Positions 8,616 to 17,718 are shown, numbered from the stretch's first letter. The stretch: DNA of 64,000 nt from Paractinoplanes deccanensis (GCF_016862115.1 NZ_BOMI01000077.1:50557-114556), one strand, 5' to 3'. A program made the numbers and translations. Notes: generated by a model from the letters alone, not told the origin.

Positions 8616-9946
8616 GCCGCGTCTTCGGCATCGAGCTGCGCCGGTCCGCGGCGCTCGGGTCCGCGCTGGTCCTGGCCCTGGTCGGCACCCTGCTGCTGGT
8701 TCTCGACGCCGGGGCGGGCTTCGCCACCGGATGGATGCAGCTGGCCATGACGCAACGGCTCTACCTGGCCTTGCTGTGGCCGTTGGCGCTGGCCGCCGGC
8801 GCGTGGCAGGGCCGGCGCGAGCACCGCACCAGGGTGGGTGAGCTGTTCGCCAGCACCCCGCGCCCGGTGGCGCAGCGGGCGCTGCCCACGATCGGCGCGA
8901 TGGCGGTCGCCGTGACCGGCGGATACCTGCTGATGGGCCTCGCCGGCGGGCTGTGGATCGCCCGGACCGCCGAGTACCTTCCGGCGCGGGTCTTCGTCGT
9001 CACGGCGGTGGGCGTGCTGGCGCTGATCGCGGCGGTCTGGCTCGGCCTGGCGGTCGGCCGCCTGCTGCCGTGGCTGGGGGTGGCGCCGGCGCTCGCCGTG
9101 GCCGGCCTCGGACTGCTGCTGACCATCCCGGCGGCGACCCGGCCGCGCGGCTGGCTGGCCCTGGTGTTCTCGCCGATCTACGAGATGAACATGCCGGGCT
9201 CGTACGCCGACGTGCCCGCCCGGGTCAGCGGCGCCCAGGCCGTCTGGCTCGCAGCGCTGGCCGGCGCCGCCGTGGTGCTGCTCGCCTCCTCGGGGTGGCG
9301 GGCACGCACGGCGGCGCTGCTGCCCGTGGCGGTGGGGGCCGCCCTGGCGATCGCCGTGATGCCGCATCAGAACAGGATCGTCACGGACGCCGTCGACCCG
9401 GTGGCCAAGGAGCTCGTCTGCGCCGACGGCACTCCTCGCGTGTGCGTCGGCCGGGTCCACTCCGGAATCCTCGACGACCTGGCCGGCCCGGCGCGCGACG
9501 GCCTGAAGCTCCTGGCGAGGCTGCCCGGCGCGCCGACCGAGGTGCACGAGAACACCACGACCTGGCGGCCGGACGTCTACCCGGCGTTCCGTGCCGACGT
9601 CGTGCTGCTCAGCGTGCGATCCGGCATGGACGGGCACCTGGCGGACCGATCGGAGATCCTCGAAGAGGTGGTGACCGGCGCGTTCGCCGGCCCGCCCACA
9701 TGCGAGACCGTTCCCGGCCCGGCGGAGCGGATCGCGGCCGCCCACTGGCTCATCGGGCGCGAGCCGGCGGTGCCCGGGCCCTCCGCCGACGGCTTCGCGG
9801 CGGACTACTACGGCGAGGCGGCACAGCTCTGGCAGGGCCTCCAGCGACTGTCCGACGGTGAGGCGCAGGCCCGCGTGCTGGCGCTGCGCGAGGCCGCCGT
9901 GACCTGCACGGCCTCCGGCGGGCTGCTGACCGGGGGCAAGGGATGA
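8612..9946 (+). CDS. ABC transporter membrane protein with large soluble C-terminal domain
   Basis: The 444-residue product starts with GTG 8612, inside the stop of the ATPase gene. Residues 1-255 contain about six membrane spans (for example SALVLALVGTLLLVLDAG and ALAVAGLGLLLTIPAATRP). The last about 185 residues have no membrane span and contain Cys pairs (LVCADGTPRVCVG, PPTCETVPG), which suits an extracytoplasmic domain. Its position makes it the permease of the sigma-controlled ABC system. I do not recognise the soluble domain. The stop overlaps the next ATG by 4 bp. Confidence 0.75.
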   Translation: MSRVFGIELRRSAALGSALVLALVGTLLLVLDAGAGFATGWMQLAMTQRLYLALLWPLALAAGAWQGRREHRTRVGELFASTPRPVAQRALPTIGAMAVAVTGGYLLMGLAGGLWIARTAEYLPARVFVVTAVGVLALIAAVWLGLAVGRLLPWLGVAPALAVAGLGLLLTIPAATRPRGWLALVFSPIYEMNMPGSYADVPARVSGAQAVWLAALAGAAVVLLASSGWRARTAALLPVAVGAALAIAVMPHQNRIVTDAVDPVAKELVCADGTPRVCVGRVHSGILDDLAGPARDGLKLLARLPGAPTEVHENTTTWRPDVYPAFRADVVLLSVRSGMDGHLADRSEILEEVVTGAFAGPPTCETVPGPAERIAAAHWLIGREPAVPGPSADGFAADYYGEAAQLWQGLQRLSDGEAQARVLALREAAVTCTASGGLLTGGKG

Positions 9947-10548
9947 GGTGGCTCGCGCTCTACCTGCGCTCCCGGCGGGTCCCCGTGGCGATCGGCGCGG
10001 CCGTCGCGTGCGCCGTCCTGATGTGGTCGCTCGGGTCGGCGTTCGCCGACACCCGCGACGTGGGCTGGCAGATGGCCGTCCTGACCGTCCTGCTGCTGGT
10101 CATCACCCTGACCGCCACCCTCGGCGGCGCCGACGACGAGCTGGAGCGCACCGCCGCCTTCGCCTGGCTGCCGCGCCGGGCGGCACACCTGGTCGCGGCC
10201 GGCCTGCTCGTGACGGCGCTGCTGCTGCTCACGCTCCCGACCGGGGCCCGCTTCGGCCCCGCCGAGCTGGTGGTCCGCGGCGCGGCCGGGCTGCTCGGCC
10301 TGACCGCCCTGGGCGCGGCGACGCTCGGCACCGCCCGGGCGTGGTTCCTGCCGCTGGCCTGGACGATGGCCGCGGTGCTGTTCCCCCGGGCGGAGCCGCT
10401 CGCCGGGCAGATCCTGACGTGGCAGGCGCAACCACCGGCGAACACCGCCGCCACCGTGACGGCCGTCCTGCTCGCTGTGGCCGGCCTCGCCGCCTACGCG
10501 ACGAGTGGTCCCGCCCCGCGGTCCCCCGCCGAGGCTGCCCAGCGGTGA
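9943..10548 (+). CDS. Integral membrane protein, last gene of the sigma/ABC operon
   Basis: The 201-residue hydrophobic protein has about five to six predicted spans (VAIGAAVACAVLMWSLGSAFA, MAVLTVLLLVITLTATLG, LVAAGLLVTALLLLTLPTGA, GLLGLTALGAATLGTA). It is coupled to the preceding gene by an ATGA overlap. It is probably a second membrane subunit of the same transporter. Its last 55 bp overlap the 3' end of the convergent STAS gene, so the two transcripts are antisense at their ends. Confidence 0.75.
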   Translation: MRWLALYLRSRRVPVAIGAAVACAVLMWSLGSAFADTRDVGWQMAVLTVLLLVITLTATLGGADDELERTAAFAWLPRRAAHLVAAGLLVTALLLLTLPTGARFGPAELVVRGAAGLLGLTALGAATLGTARAWFLPLAWTMAAVLFPRAEPLAGQILTWQAQPPANTAATVTAVLLAVAGLAAYATSGPAPRSPAEAAQR

Positions 10549-11120
10549 GACCGGGTCCCGTCCTCCGGGATTTGCCCTGCTGAGAAGCCTCGTTGGCAGA
10601 TCGTCTGGCTGCGGGCGACGGTTTCACGAGCGCGGGCGCGGGTCTCTTGTGCCTGGCGGCGCACCCGTTCCGACCGCGTCAGCAGGTCTTTGAACTCACC
10701 GGAGGAGTAGCCGGTCGACAGACTGCGAGCCGCCGGGCCACCAAGTGGCGCGGAGTGGTCGGGGACGGCACCGGAGAAGGTGAAACAGTCCAGCAGGCCG
10801 ACGGCCGCAAGGACTCGCATGACCTCGGGCGCCGGGTTGCACAGCCGCATGCGTACGCCGGCATGGTCGGCTGCTTGCCGGCAGGTCAACAGGCAGCGTG
10901 CGCCGGCCGCGTCGAGAAAGGTGATCGCACGAAGATCGATCTCGACCTCGCCGGTTCCGGGTACCGCCAGTGCCTCGGTGAGCGCCACGCTCAGCTGGTG
11001 GGCGGTACCGCAGTCGAGCTCACCCCGGACGTGCAGGCGCGCCTGCCCCGCCCCGTCCGGCACGGCGGTATGGATTCGCAGGTCTTCGGCCGGAACATCG
11101 AAGCCGTACTGGCGGGTCAT
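10494..11120 (-). CDS. STAS-domain protein (anti-sigma antagonist-like) with a basic tail
   Basis: The 208-residue product has an N-terminal STAS fold (residues about 10-115: ARLHVRGELDCGTAHQLSVAL, VEIDLRAITFLDAAGARCLL). The position of the phosphorylatable serine is alanine (FLDAAG). The last about 90 residues are Arg-rich and helical (SERVRRQAQETRARARETVA) and I do not recognise them; they may be partly out-of-family extension. The gene converges on the ABC operon and overlaps it by 55 bp. Its upstream region (11121-11361) separates it from the divergent AraC regulator and shows no feature I can name. Confidence 0.72.
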   Translation of the reverse strand: MTRQYGFDVPAEDLRIHTAVPDGAGQARLHVRGELDCGTAHQLSVALTEALAVPGTGEVEIDLRAITFLDAAGARCLLTCRQAADHAGVRMRLCNPAPEVMRVLAAVGLLDCFTFSGAVPDHSAPLGGPAARSLSTGYSSGEFKDLLTRSERVRRQAQETRARARETVARSQTICQRGFSAGQIPEDGTRSHRWAASAGDRGAGPLVA

Positions 11121-11361
11121 GTGACCGCTCCAGAAGCGCCGTCAGGGACCTTCCGCCGGGCCATGTCCAGACCGCTCCATCGTGGGATCTCGTCGTCGGC
11201 TCCGGTGCGACCGGTCAGCCGACCCGGGTCGTACGACCGTCTCAGTCGACCACCCGGGCCGGCGGAGCAGCTACTCTTCAAGACGAACGCCCACCCCCCG
11301 GAAGCGAACCCAGTCCGTTTGTGCCGGGCGAGCCCGGCCGGGACGCGGAGGGAGTGCCGGA

Positions 11362-12294
11362 TTGACCGTTGTGCTGGAGACCCGCGACCCTGACGTGGCC
11401 GACAGCATCGTCCGCGAGCAGTACACGTCGGTCGCCATGCTCAGCCACGGCGAGCGCTTCGTCTTCCGGATCGAGCAGGCGCAGGTCGGCGCCGTGCGGA
11501 TGGACGACACGACCTTCGGGCTCGCCTTGACCTACCGGGCCGCCCCGATGGGGACCCTGTGCATCGGGATGGTGCGCGGCGGTTCCGCTACCTACGAGTT
11601 CGGCCCGAGAATCTTCCGTCGTGGCCGGGGCGACGTGTTCCTCGTCGCCCCGGCGGACGAGTCCTTCCACGGGTCCGTCGATCATCTGCACGCCGAGTTC
11701 GCTGTCTTCACCCCCGGCCTGCTCGCGCAGGTCGCGGCCACGGCACCGGGCTCCCGGGAGCCGGTACGGCTGCTGGACCTCGACCCTGTCTCGGCGCAGG
11801 CGGCAGCCCGATGGCGCCACGCCTACGGTGTCACGCGTGCCGTCAGCCGCGTTTCGGACTCCCCGTTGCTGGTCACCACCCACGCGGCCCGGTTCTTGGC
11901 CGCGGTCACCCTGGCCACCTTCCCGAACACCGCACTGACCGACCCGACCATCGAGGACCGGCACGACGCGCATCCCGAGACGGTGCGGCGCGCGATCGCG
12001 TTCATGGAAGAGGCGCCGGCCCGGGACCTGACCGTGGTGGACATCGCCGAGGCCGCGAGCGTGTCCGTCCGTGCCGTGCAGCTCGCCTTTCGCCGGCACC
12101 TCGGCACCACACCGATGGCCTACCTGCGGCGACTGCGCCTCGAAGGAGTCCGCGACGAACTGCTCGCCGCCCAGCCCAGGGACACCACGGTCACGGCCGT
12201 GGCCGCTCGATGGGGCTTCCTCAACTCGAGCAGGTTCGCCACCCAGTACCGCGAAGCGTTCGACCAGTTGCCCAGCGACACCTTGCACAGCTGA
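11362..12294 (+). CDS. AraC-family transcriptional regulator
   Basis: The 310-residue product is best started at TTG 11362, just after GGAGGGA at 11348-11354. The longer open frame upstream is basic and unconserved. Residues 1-190 look like an AraC-type sensory domain (MSHGERFVFRIEQ, YRAAPMGTLCIGMVRGG). Residues 205-305 form the double helix-turn-helix: LTVVDIAEAASVSVRAVQLAFRRHLGTTP, then VTAVAARWGFLNSSRFATQYREAF. The effector and target are unknown, and neither neighbour is an obvious catabolic gene. Confidence 0.85.
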   Translation: MTVVLETRDPDVADSIVREQYTSVAMLSHGERFVFRIEQAQVGAVRMDDTTFGLALTYRAAPMGTLCIGMVRGGSATYEFGPRIFRRGRGDVFLVAPADESFHGSVDHLHAEFAVFTPGLLAQVAATAPGSREPVRLLDLDPVSAQAAARWRHAYGVTRAVSRVSDSPLLVTTHAARFLAAVTLATFPNTALTDPTIEDRHDAHPETVRRAIAFMEEAPARDLTVVDIAEAASVSVRAVQLAFRRHLGTTPMAYLRRLRLEGVRDELLAAQPRDTTVTAVAARWGFLNSSRFATQYREAFDQLPSDTLHS

Positions 12295-12361
12295 TCCCCC
12301 CTGGACCCCGGGCGTCACGCTCGTCCACCACGGCTGTACGCGGCCGGGAGGCACCGAATGA

Positions 12362-12676
12362 TCACGGCGTTCTTGCTGGTCTGTGCCTACCGATCCAACC
12401 GGTGGCGGGAATCTGTCCGATAGGGACGGCGGCCGTCCTCGGGGCAGGCTCGGCGTCGCGGCGACGACCGTGCTGGTCGAGGGTCTCGTGGGCCGCGGCG
12501 AGGCGCGCCTTGGCTCGTTCGAGTAGCTCGGCGGTGCGGGCCCTGGTGACGGTGGCTCGCTCGCGGGCCTGTACCGCGTGCAGGTGGGCCTCGCGGGCCT
12601 CCCGGCGCGCCTCGCGGGCGCAGGCCTGGGTGTCGGACAGCGGCGCCGGTGGGTGTCCGTCGATGTGCTCATGCAT
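12362..12676 (-). CDS. Small charged coiled-coil protein, function unknown
   Basis: The 104-residue product starts at ATG 12676 (MHEHIDGHPP). The centre is an uninterrupted Ala/Arg/Glu helix (ACAREARREAREAHLHAVQ, RTAELLERAKARLAAAHETL). The C-terminus is basic and Pro-rich. It lies divergent to the response regulator, 48 bp away. No domain is recognised. Low complexity leaves some doubt that it is a real gene. Confidence 0.5.
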   Translation of the reverse strand: MHEHIDGHPPAPLSDTQACAREARREAREAHLHAVQARERATVTRARTAELLERAKARLAAAHETLDQHGRRRDAEPAPRTAAVPIGQIPATGWIGRHRPARTP

Positions 12677-12724
12677 GGTTTCGTGCCTGTCGGTGGGCTC
12701 TTTTCTCCGTGATAGCGTCGCGAC

Positions 12725-13480
12725 ATGGACGCGCCGCGGCCGCCGGCTCAACACGGCGTCAACGGTTCAGCGGTCGCCGAGCCGCTGGCCTGGCCAAGCG
12801 GCCGGCCGGTGGTGGCGTTGATCGAGGACGAGCCCGACCTGGTCGCGATGGCGAGCGCATATCTGGACCGCGACGGGTTTGGGGTGGTCTCGGCCGGCGA
12901 CGTGCGGGCGGGGGCGGCGTTGCTGCGCGCGCAGCCGGTGGACCTGCTCGTGCTCGATCTGGGACTGCCCGACGGCAACGGACTGGACCTGCTGCGGGGG
13001 GTGCGAGCCGGCCGGCACCTTCCCGTGATCATCCTGACGGGATGGGCGGCGGAGACCGAACGGGTGGTCGGACTGGAGCTGGGCGCGGACGACTACGTGG
13101 TCAAACCGTTCTCGTTACCGGAGTTGGCGGCGCGGATCCGGGCGGTGCTGCGCCGTACGCATCCGATCGGTGCCGACGGGGTGATCCACCATGGGCGGCT
13201 GACGGTGGACCCGGCGTCGCGGGAGGCGCGCGTGGACGGGCAGCCGCTGCCCATGACGCCCCTGGAGTTCGGGCTGCTGGCGCTGCTGGCGGCCGCGCCG
13301 CGACAGGTGTTCACCCCCGCGCAGGTGCTTGAGCAGGTGTGGGGCTCCCAGCCGGGCCGGCAGGCATCGGCGACGGTGGCCGAGCATGTGTACCGGCTGC
13401 GCCGCAAGCTGACCACGGCCGGGCTTGACCTGCCGCGCATCGTCACCGTCCGCGGCGTCGGCTACCGGATGGACGTGTAG
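12725..13480 (+). CDS. OmpR/PhoB-family response regulator
   Basis: The 251-residue product has a receiver domain (about residues 28-143) with an acidic pocket in IEDEPDL, phosphoacceptor Asp78 in LLVLDLGLPDG, Thr in ILTGWAAE, and Lys in DDYVVKPFSL. A winged-helix DNA-binding domain follows (about 160-251: MTPLEFGLLALLAAAPRQVFTPAQVLEQVWG, EHVYRLRRKL, VRGVGYRMDV). The hybrid kinase starts 6 bp after its stop, so the pair is almost certainly one operon and cognate partners. Confidence 0.95.
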   Translation: MDAPRPPAQHGVNGSAVAEPLAWPSGRPVVALIEDEPDLVAMASAYLDRDGFGVVSAGDVRAGAALLRAQPVDLLVLDLGLPDGNGLDLLRGVRAGRHLPVIILTGWAAETERVVGLELGADDYVVKPFSLPELAARIRAVLRRTHPIGADGVIHHGRLTVDPASREARVDGQPLPMTPLEFGLLALLAAAPRQVFTPAQVLEQVWGSQPGRQASATVAEHVYRLRRKLTTAGLDLPRIVTVRGVGYRMDV

Positions 13481-13486
13481 ACGGTC

Positions 13487-15199
13487 ATGGTCGACGACGG
13501 CGACCGGCTGGACTATCGGCGGCTGTTCGAGGCGTCCCCGTCACCGTACTTGATCATGACGGCGGACTTCGTGATCGTGACGGTGAACCGGGCCTACGCC
13601 GAGGCGACGATGACCGACCCGGACACGGTGGCCGGGCGGCCGATGTTCGAGGTGTTCCCGGACAACCCGGCCGACCCGGACGCCGACGGGGTGGCCAACC
13701 TGCGGCGTTCGCTGCAGACCGTGGTGCACACCGGCGCTGCGGATGCGATGGCGTTGCAGCGCTACGACATCCGCGATCCGGCCGGCGGCTTCGTCGAGCG
13801 GTACTGGAGCCCGGTGAACACGCCGGTGCTGGACACCGAGGGCCGGGTGGCATTCATCATCCACCGGGTGCAGGACGTCACCGACCTCGTCACGCTGCGC
13901 CGGGAACGGCAGGAGCAGCGGCAGGCCGCCGCGCAGTTGCAGACCCGCGTGGAGCAGATGGAGGCGGACCTGTTCTCCCGGGCCCGGCAGGTCCAGGACG
14001 CCAACCGCCAGTTGCGTGAACTCAACGCCCAACTCGCCGCGACCAGCGCCGCCCTGTCCGCCCAGCAGAAGGCCAAGGACCAGTTCATCGCCACCCTCTC
14101 CCACGAGCTGCGCAACCCCTTGGCCGCGGTGCGCGCCGCCCTGGACCTGCTCGCCCTCGACCTGCCCGACCACCCGGCGTTGGCCGTGCTGGGGCGCCAG
14201 GCCGCCACCCTGACCCGGATGACCGACGACCTGCTCGACGCCGCCCGTGCCGCCGGCGGCCGGCTCTACGTCAACCGGCGCCCGACCGACCTGCGCCCCA
14301 TCGTGCAGGCCGCCGCCCGCGACGCCGTGGCCGCCCATCCCCACGCCGGCAACCCGTTGCGGTGCACCGTCCCCGACACACCGGTGGTCGTCGACGGCGA
14401 TCCGGTCCGGCTGGCCCAACTACTGACCAACCTGCTCGACAACGCCTATCGCCACGGCGGCCCCGCCGCCGCCATCACCGTGGACCTGACGGCCGACCCG
14501 GTCACGGCGCAGCTGCGGGTGCACGACACCGGCGCCGGGTTCGACCCGCAGTCCACGAACCAGCTGTTCGACGCCTTCGCGCGCACCGCCGTGCCCGGCG
14601 CGGGCGGCGCCGGCGGGCTGGGTCTCGGCCTGGCCGTCGTGCGCGGTATCGCCGAACGCCACGACGGCACGGTCACCGCCCGCAGCGACGGGCCCGGCCG
14701 CGGGGCGAGCTTCACCGTGCGCATCCCGCTCACCCATGTCCCCACAGCCACCGCGACCCGGGAACGGCCCGCGGCACGACCGCCGCTCCGGATCCTGATC
14801 ATCGACGACAACGACGACCTCGCCCGTACCTACCAGGCCCTGCTCACCCACCGCGGCGACGATGTCCGGGTCGAGACCACCGCCGCCGGTGGCCTGGCCG
14901 CCATCCGGCACGACCGCTTCGATCTGATCCTGTGCGACCTCGCCCTCGGCGGCGACCTGGACGGATACGAGATCACCCGACGACTGCGCCGCAGCCCCGC
15001 GCACCGCAACACCCGCATCGTCGCGGTCTCCGGCTTCAGCCAGGACAGCGACCGCGACCGCGCCCAGGCGGCCGGCTTCGACGCCCACCTCGCCAAACCC
15101 CTCCACCTCGACGACCTCGACCGCCTCCTGGAGAAATGGAGCGACGGCTGGACCCGGCCGCTGGCCACTGACGCACCCGACCGGAATGATCGCCGGTGA
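13487..15199 (+). CDS. PAS - histidine kinase - receiver hybrid sensor kinase
   Basis: The 570-residue product has a PAS domain (about 8-125, SPSPYLIMTADFVIVTVNRAY). A coiled coil (130-195) is followed by HisKA with the phosphoacceptor His206 in TLSHELRNPLAAVRAA. The ATPase domain has NLLDNAYRHGG, HDTGAGFDP and GGLGLGLAVVRGIAERH. A C-terminal receiver (about 425-555) has Asp484 in LILCDLAL and Lys in HLAKPLHL. There is no membrane span, so it senses a cytosolic cue. Phosphate could go to its own receiver or to the response regulator encoded just upstream. Confidence 0.94.
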   Translation: MVDDGDRLDYRRLFEASPSPYLIMTADFVIVTVNRAYAEATMTDPDTVAGRPMFEVFPDNPADPDADGVANLRRSLQTVVHTGAADAMALQRYDIRDPAGGFVERYWSPVNTPVLDTEGRVAFIIHRVQDVTDLVTLRRERQEQRQAAAQLQTRVEQMEADLFSRARQVQDANRQLRELNAQLAATSAALSAQQKAKDQFIATLSHELRNPLAAVRAALDLLALDLPDHPALAVLGRQAATLTRMTDDLLDAARAAGGRLYVNRRPTDLRPIVQAAARDAVAAHPHAGNPLRCTVPDTPVVVDGDPVRLAQLLTNLLDNAYRHGGPAAAITVDLTADPVTAQLRVHDTGAGFDPQSTNQLFDAFARTAVPGAGGAGGLGLGLAVVRGIAERHDGTVTARSDGPGRGASFTVRIPLTHVPTATATRERPAARPPLRILIIDDNDDLARTYQALLTHRGDDVRVETTAAGGLAAIRHDRFDLILCDLALGGDLDGYEITRRLRRSPAHRNTRIVAVSGFSQDSDRDRAQAAGFDAHLAKPLHLDDLDRLLEKWSDGWTRPLATDAPDRNDRR

Positions 15200-15230
15200 T
15201 CAGCGCCGGCAGACCGCGCTCCAGCCGGGC

Positions 15231-15839
15231 TCAACCGGCATTCCGGCTGATCAGCGCCACGGCAAGGCCCGCGAGGCCGACCAGCTCGGCACGACCGGCG
15301 CCAAGGTCGGCCTGCGTCGAAAGCCCGTGCCACACGGTCTGCACGAACTCCGCGAGCAGTCCCGGCTCCGTCCCCGTCGGAAGATCACCGTCGGACACTG
15401 CTTGTTCGATCCGAGCTCGCAGGCGCGCTTGGTCGGCGCGGTGCAGCTGCGCGACATAAGCCCGAACGTCCAGGGTCGTCGACGTGTCCGCCATCACCGC
15501 GCTGCTGGTCAGGCACCCGGGATGCCCTTCGTCGGCCCGGCTGAACTCGGCCACCGAGTCCATCAGCAGCCGCTCGATCACGCGCGCCAGTGTCGGCTCG
15601 GCCACCGCCTGTTCGTAGATGGCGCTGTAGCGCAGCGCGTAGGTGCGGACCGCTTCGTCGAACAGCGCGGCCTTGGTGCCGAATGCCGCGTACAGGCTGG
15701 AGCTGGAGATCCCCAGGACCGCGGTCAGCATCCGCGTGGACGTACCGGAGAAGCCGTGACGCCAGAACAGGTGTGCCGCCTGGCGAAGGGCATCCTCCCG
15801 GTCGAACTCCCGCGGTCGTCCTGCGGTTCTCGTCGTCAT
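15231..15839 (-). CDS. TetR-family transcriptional regulator
   Basis: The 202-residue product has an N-terminal TetR DNA-binding domain (REFDREDALRQAAHLFWRHGFSGTSTRMLTAVLGISSSSLYAAFGTKAALFDEAV), then an all-helical ligand domain containing GHPGCLTSSAVM. That motif is typical of the AcrR-like group that regulates small-molecule enzymes. It is divergent from an alpha/beta hydrolase gene 38 bp away, with a dyad between them, so it probably represses itself and the hydrolase. Confidence 0.9.
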   Translation of the reverse strand: MTTRTAGRPREFDREDALRQAAHLFWRHGFSGTSTRMLTAVLGISSSSLYAAFGTKAALFDEAVRTYALRYSAIYEQAVAEPTLARVIERLLMDSVAEFSRADEGHPGCLTSSAVMADTSTTLDVRAYVAQLHRADQARLRARIEQAVSDGDLPTGTEPGLLAEFVQTVWHGLSTQADLGAGRAELVGLAGLAVALISRNAG

Positions 15840-15843
15840 GGTT

Positions 15844-15875
15844 GACGATTCTAGAGCAAACGTTCCAGAATCTAG
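15844..15875. promoter_or_regulatory. Candidate TetR operator in the divergent gap
   Basis: The 38-bp gap between TetR and hydrolase starts holds GATTCT...AGAATC and, inside and overlapping, CTAGA...TCTAG, around a central AACGTT. The nested dyad fills nearly the whole gap, so one bound dimer would block both promoters. Confidence 0.55.
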
Positions 15876-15877
15876 TT

Positions 15878-16669
15878 ATGGAGCAATCGATTCAGAACCA
15901 TGTCGAGGTCGACGGCAGCTGGGTGACCGTGGACGTCTACGGCGATCCGGACGGGCCGGCGATCGTCCTGATCCCTGGCGCCATGGCGGACGCCGCCGCC
16001 TGGGCCGCCGTGGCGCAGCACCTCGAAGGCTGGCAGAGCGTCGCCGTCGTCAACCGACGCGGCCGGCACCCCTCCGGCCCATTGACCGACGCCTACGGGC
16101 TCGAGACCGAGATCGCGGACGCCGCGGCAGTCATGCGCCGATTCACCGACGTACGCACGCTGTTCGGCTGGAGCTACGGGGCGCTGATCGCGCTGCACCT
16201 GACGAACACCCTCGCTGTGCCCCAGCTGATCGCCTACGAGCCGGTCATGGCTCCGTTCGGCGCCGGCGCCCTGCCGGACCTGCACCGGGCACACGCCGCC
16301 GCCGACTACGACCGCAGTGTCGAAGTCGCGCTGCGGCAGGTCACCGGCATGGACGCCGCCGCCGTGGACGCGCTGCGCTCCCACCATGCGGCGTGGGCCC
16401 AGATGCGACGCCTGAGCCCGCCGATCTACGCCGAGACGCGCGCGATCAACCAGGCGCTTGCCCCCGAGCGGTTCGCCGTGCGGGCCGCACGAGTCGATCT
16501 GATCGTCGGCGAGCTCAACCAGGACCGGGCCCCGTACGGAACGTCGTTCAACGACGTCGCCCGCCACGTGCCGCACGCGACCGTGCACCAGCTCACCGGC
16601 CAAGGTCACCTGGCGCATCTCCAGGCACCGCAACGACTGGCCACGCTGGTGAACCGGCTCGCCGCGTGA
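15878..16669 (+). CDS. Alpha/beta hydrolase
   Basis: The 263-residue product starts at ATG 15878, chosen because the gap dyad and the divergent TetR start lie just upstream. The fold is seen in IVLIPGAMADAAAW (oxyanion loop), the nucleophile elbow GWSYG with Ser99, and a C-terminal GQGHLAHL histidine. No signal peptide is present. It resembles small esterases and lactonases of the proline iminopeptidase-like superfamily; the substrate cannot be told. It pairs with the divergent TetR regulator. Confidence 0.85.
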   Translation: MEQSIQNHVEVDGSWVTVDVYGDPDGPAIVLIPGAMADAAAWAAVAQHLEGWQSVAVVNRRGRHPSGPLTDAYGLETEIADAAAVMRRFTDVRTLFGWSYGALIALHLTNTLAVPQLIAYEPVMAPFGAGALPDLHRAHAAADYDRSVEVALRQVTGMDAAAVDALRSHHAAWAQMRRLSPPIYAETRAINQALAPERFAVRAARVDLIVGELNQDRAPYGTSFNDVARHVPHATVHQLTGQGHLAHLQAPQRLATLVNRLAA

Positions 16670-16698
16670 TCCGCCGGCCTGGACCCCTGGCACGGTGC

Positions 16699-17640
16699 TC
16701 ACTTGGATTCGAGGCGGCCGAGCTCGTGGGAGTCACCGCTCAGGGCGGCTTGGGCGGCCTGCCAGTCGGTGTGGTCGGCGCCGGTGACGTGGCGCAGGTA
16801 GGCGAGGGTGACCTGCTGGACGAGTGCGACCCGGCCGGGGTGCTCGTCGGTGGTCTCCGCCGCGTCGTAGCCGGAGATGCCGCCGAGGAAGTGCTGCCCG
16901 CCGTACACAGTCAGCAGGCTCTTGTCGCCGCGGGCCAAGGTGTACGGGTCGGTCATCCAGGACGCGCCCCTGGTCGACAGCGGAAGCTCGTCCTTGTCAC
17001 CGGCGACGACAAGGCCGGGCGCGGTGATGTGCGAGAAGTCCTGGTCGCGCAGCCAGGGTGCGACCTTGAGGGCGAACGGTGTCAGATCATCGCCGCCCCG
17101 GCCGGCGGTTGCCAGCTGAACACTCGCCATGATCCGGGAATCGGACAGGTCCCGCGCGATGCCGGTCACCGGGTCCGCCACGCGCAGCCCCACGAGGACG
17201 CCGGCGGTCTGGCCGCCGAAGGAGTGCCCGGCCGCGACGATCCGGCCATGGTCGACACGGCCGGCCAACCCGGGCACCGAGGCTTCCAGCACGTCGAGGT
17301 TGTCCAGCATGCGTTTCAGGTCCTGCACCCGGTGCCGCCAGAGGTGCGGCTTGCGGGACGGATCCGCGGCGACGTCGAGGCGCCTCGAGTCCAGGTGGGT
17401 GGCCTGAGCCACCACGAAACCGCGCGCCGCCCAGTGATCGACCAGCGGCGCGTAGCCGTCAAGGTTCGAGCCGTATCCGTGCGCGAACACCACCACCGGC
17501 AGGTCGGTGCCGGTGACCGGCGCGGAGACCCGTACCTGCAGATCCTCGCCGCGCTCCGGCGCGGGCAGCACGATCGGCTTGACCGACACGGCCGCCGTGG
17601 GAACGGGTCCGGTGAGACCGGTCTTCTTGTACGCGATCAT
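16699..17640 (-). CDS. Alpha/beta hydrolase, chlorophyllase/PAF-acetylhydrolase-like
   Basis: The 313-residue product starts at ATG 17640 behind GGAGAAG; the longer open frame runs into the MerR promoter and is rejected. Motifs are VVVFAHGYGSNLDGY (oxyanion loop), AAGHSFGGQ (Ser140 nucleophile), VVAGDKDELP (acid) and YGGQHFLGG (His). The pattern matches chlorophyllase-like and polyester-hydrolase-like cytosolic esterases. There is no signal peptide. It is divergent from a MerR regulator whose candidate operator lies between them, which suggests an induced detoxification or ester-hydrolysis unit. Confidence 0.85.
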   Translation of the reverse strand: MIAYKKTGLTGPVPTAAVSVKPIVLPAPERGEDLQVRVSAPVTGTDLPVVVFAHGYGSNLDGYAPLVDHWAARGFVVAQATHLDSRRLDVAADPSRKPHLWRHRVQDLKRMLDNLDVLEASVPGLAGRVDHGRIVAAGHSFGGQTAGVLVGLRVADPVTGIARDLSDSRIMASVQLATAGRGGDDLTPFALKVAPWLRDQDFSHITAPGLVVAGDKDELPLSTRGASWMTDPYTLARGDKSLLTVYGGQHFLGGISGYDAAETTDEHPGRVALVQQVTLAYLRHVTGADHTDWQAAQAALSGDSHELGRLESK

Positions 17641-17702
17641 GTGCGGGGCTTCTCCCAGACGTAGGTCAGGCCGGCTTGCCGGGCCTACGGTGACGCTAGA
17701 AC

Positions 17703-17718
17703 CTGACATTGACGTCAG
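17703..17718. promoter_or_regulatory. Candidate MerR operator
   Basis: CTGACATTGACGTCAG (17703-17718) has 5-bp inverted arms and lies in the spacer position between the hydrolase (start 17640) and MerR (start 17759) genes. MerR proteins typically bind such dyads between the -35 and -10 boxes. Confidence 0.5.
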
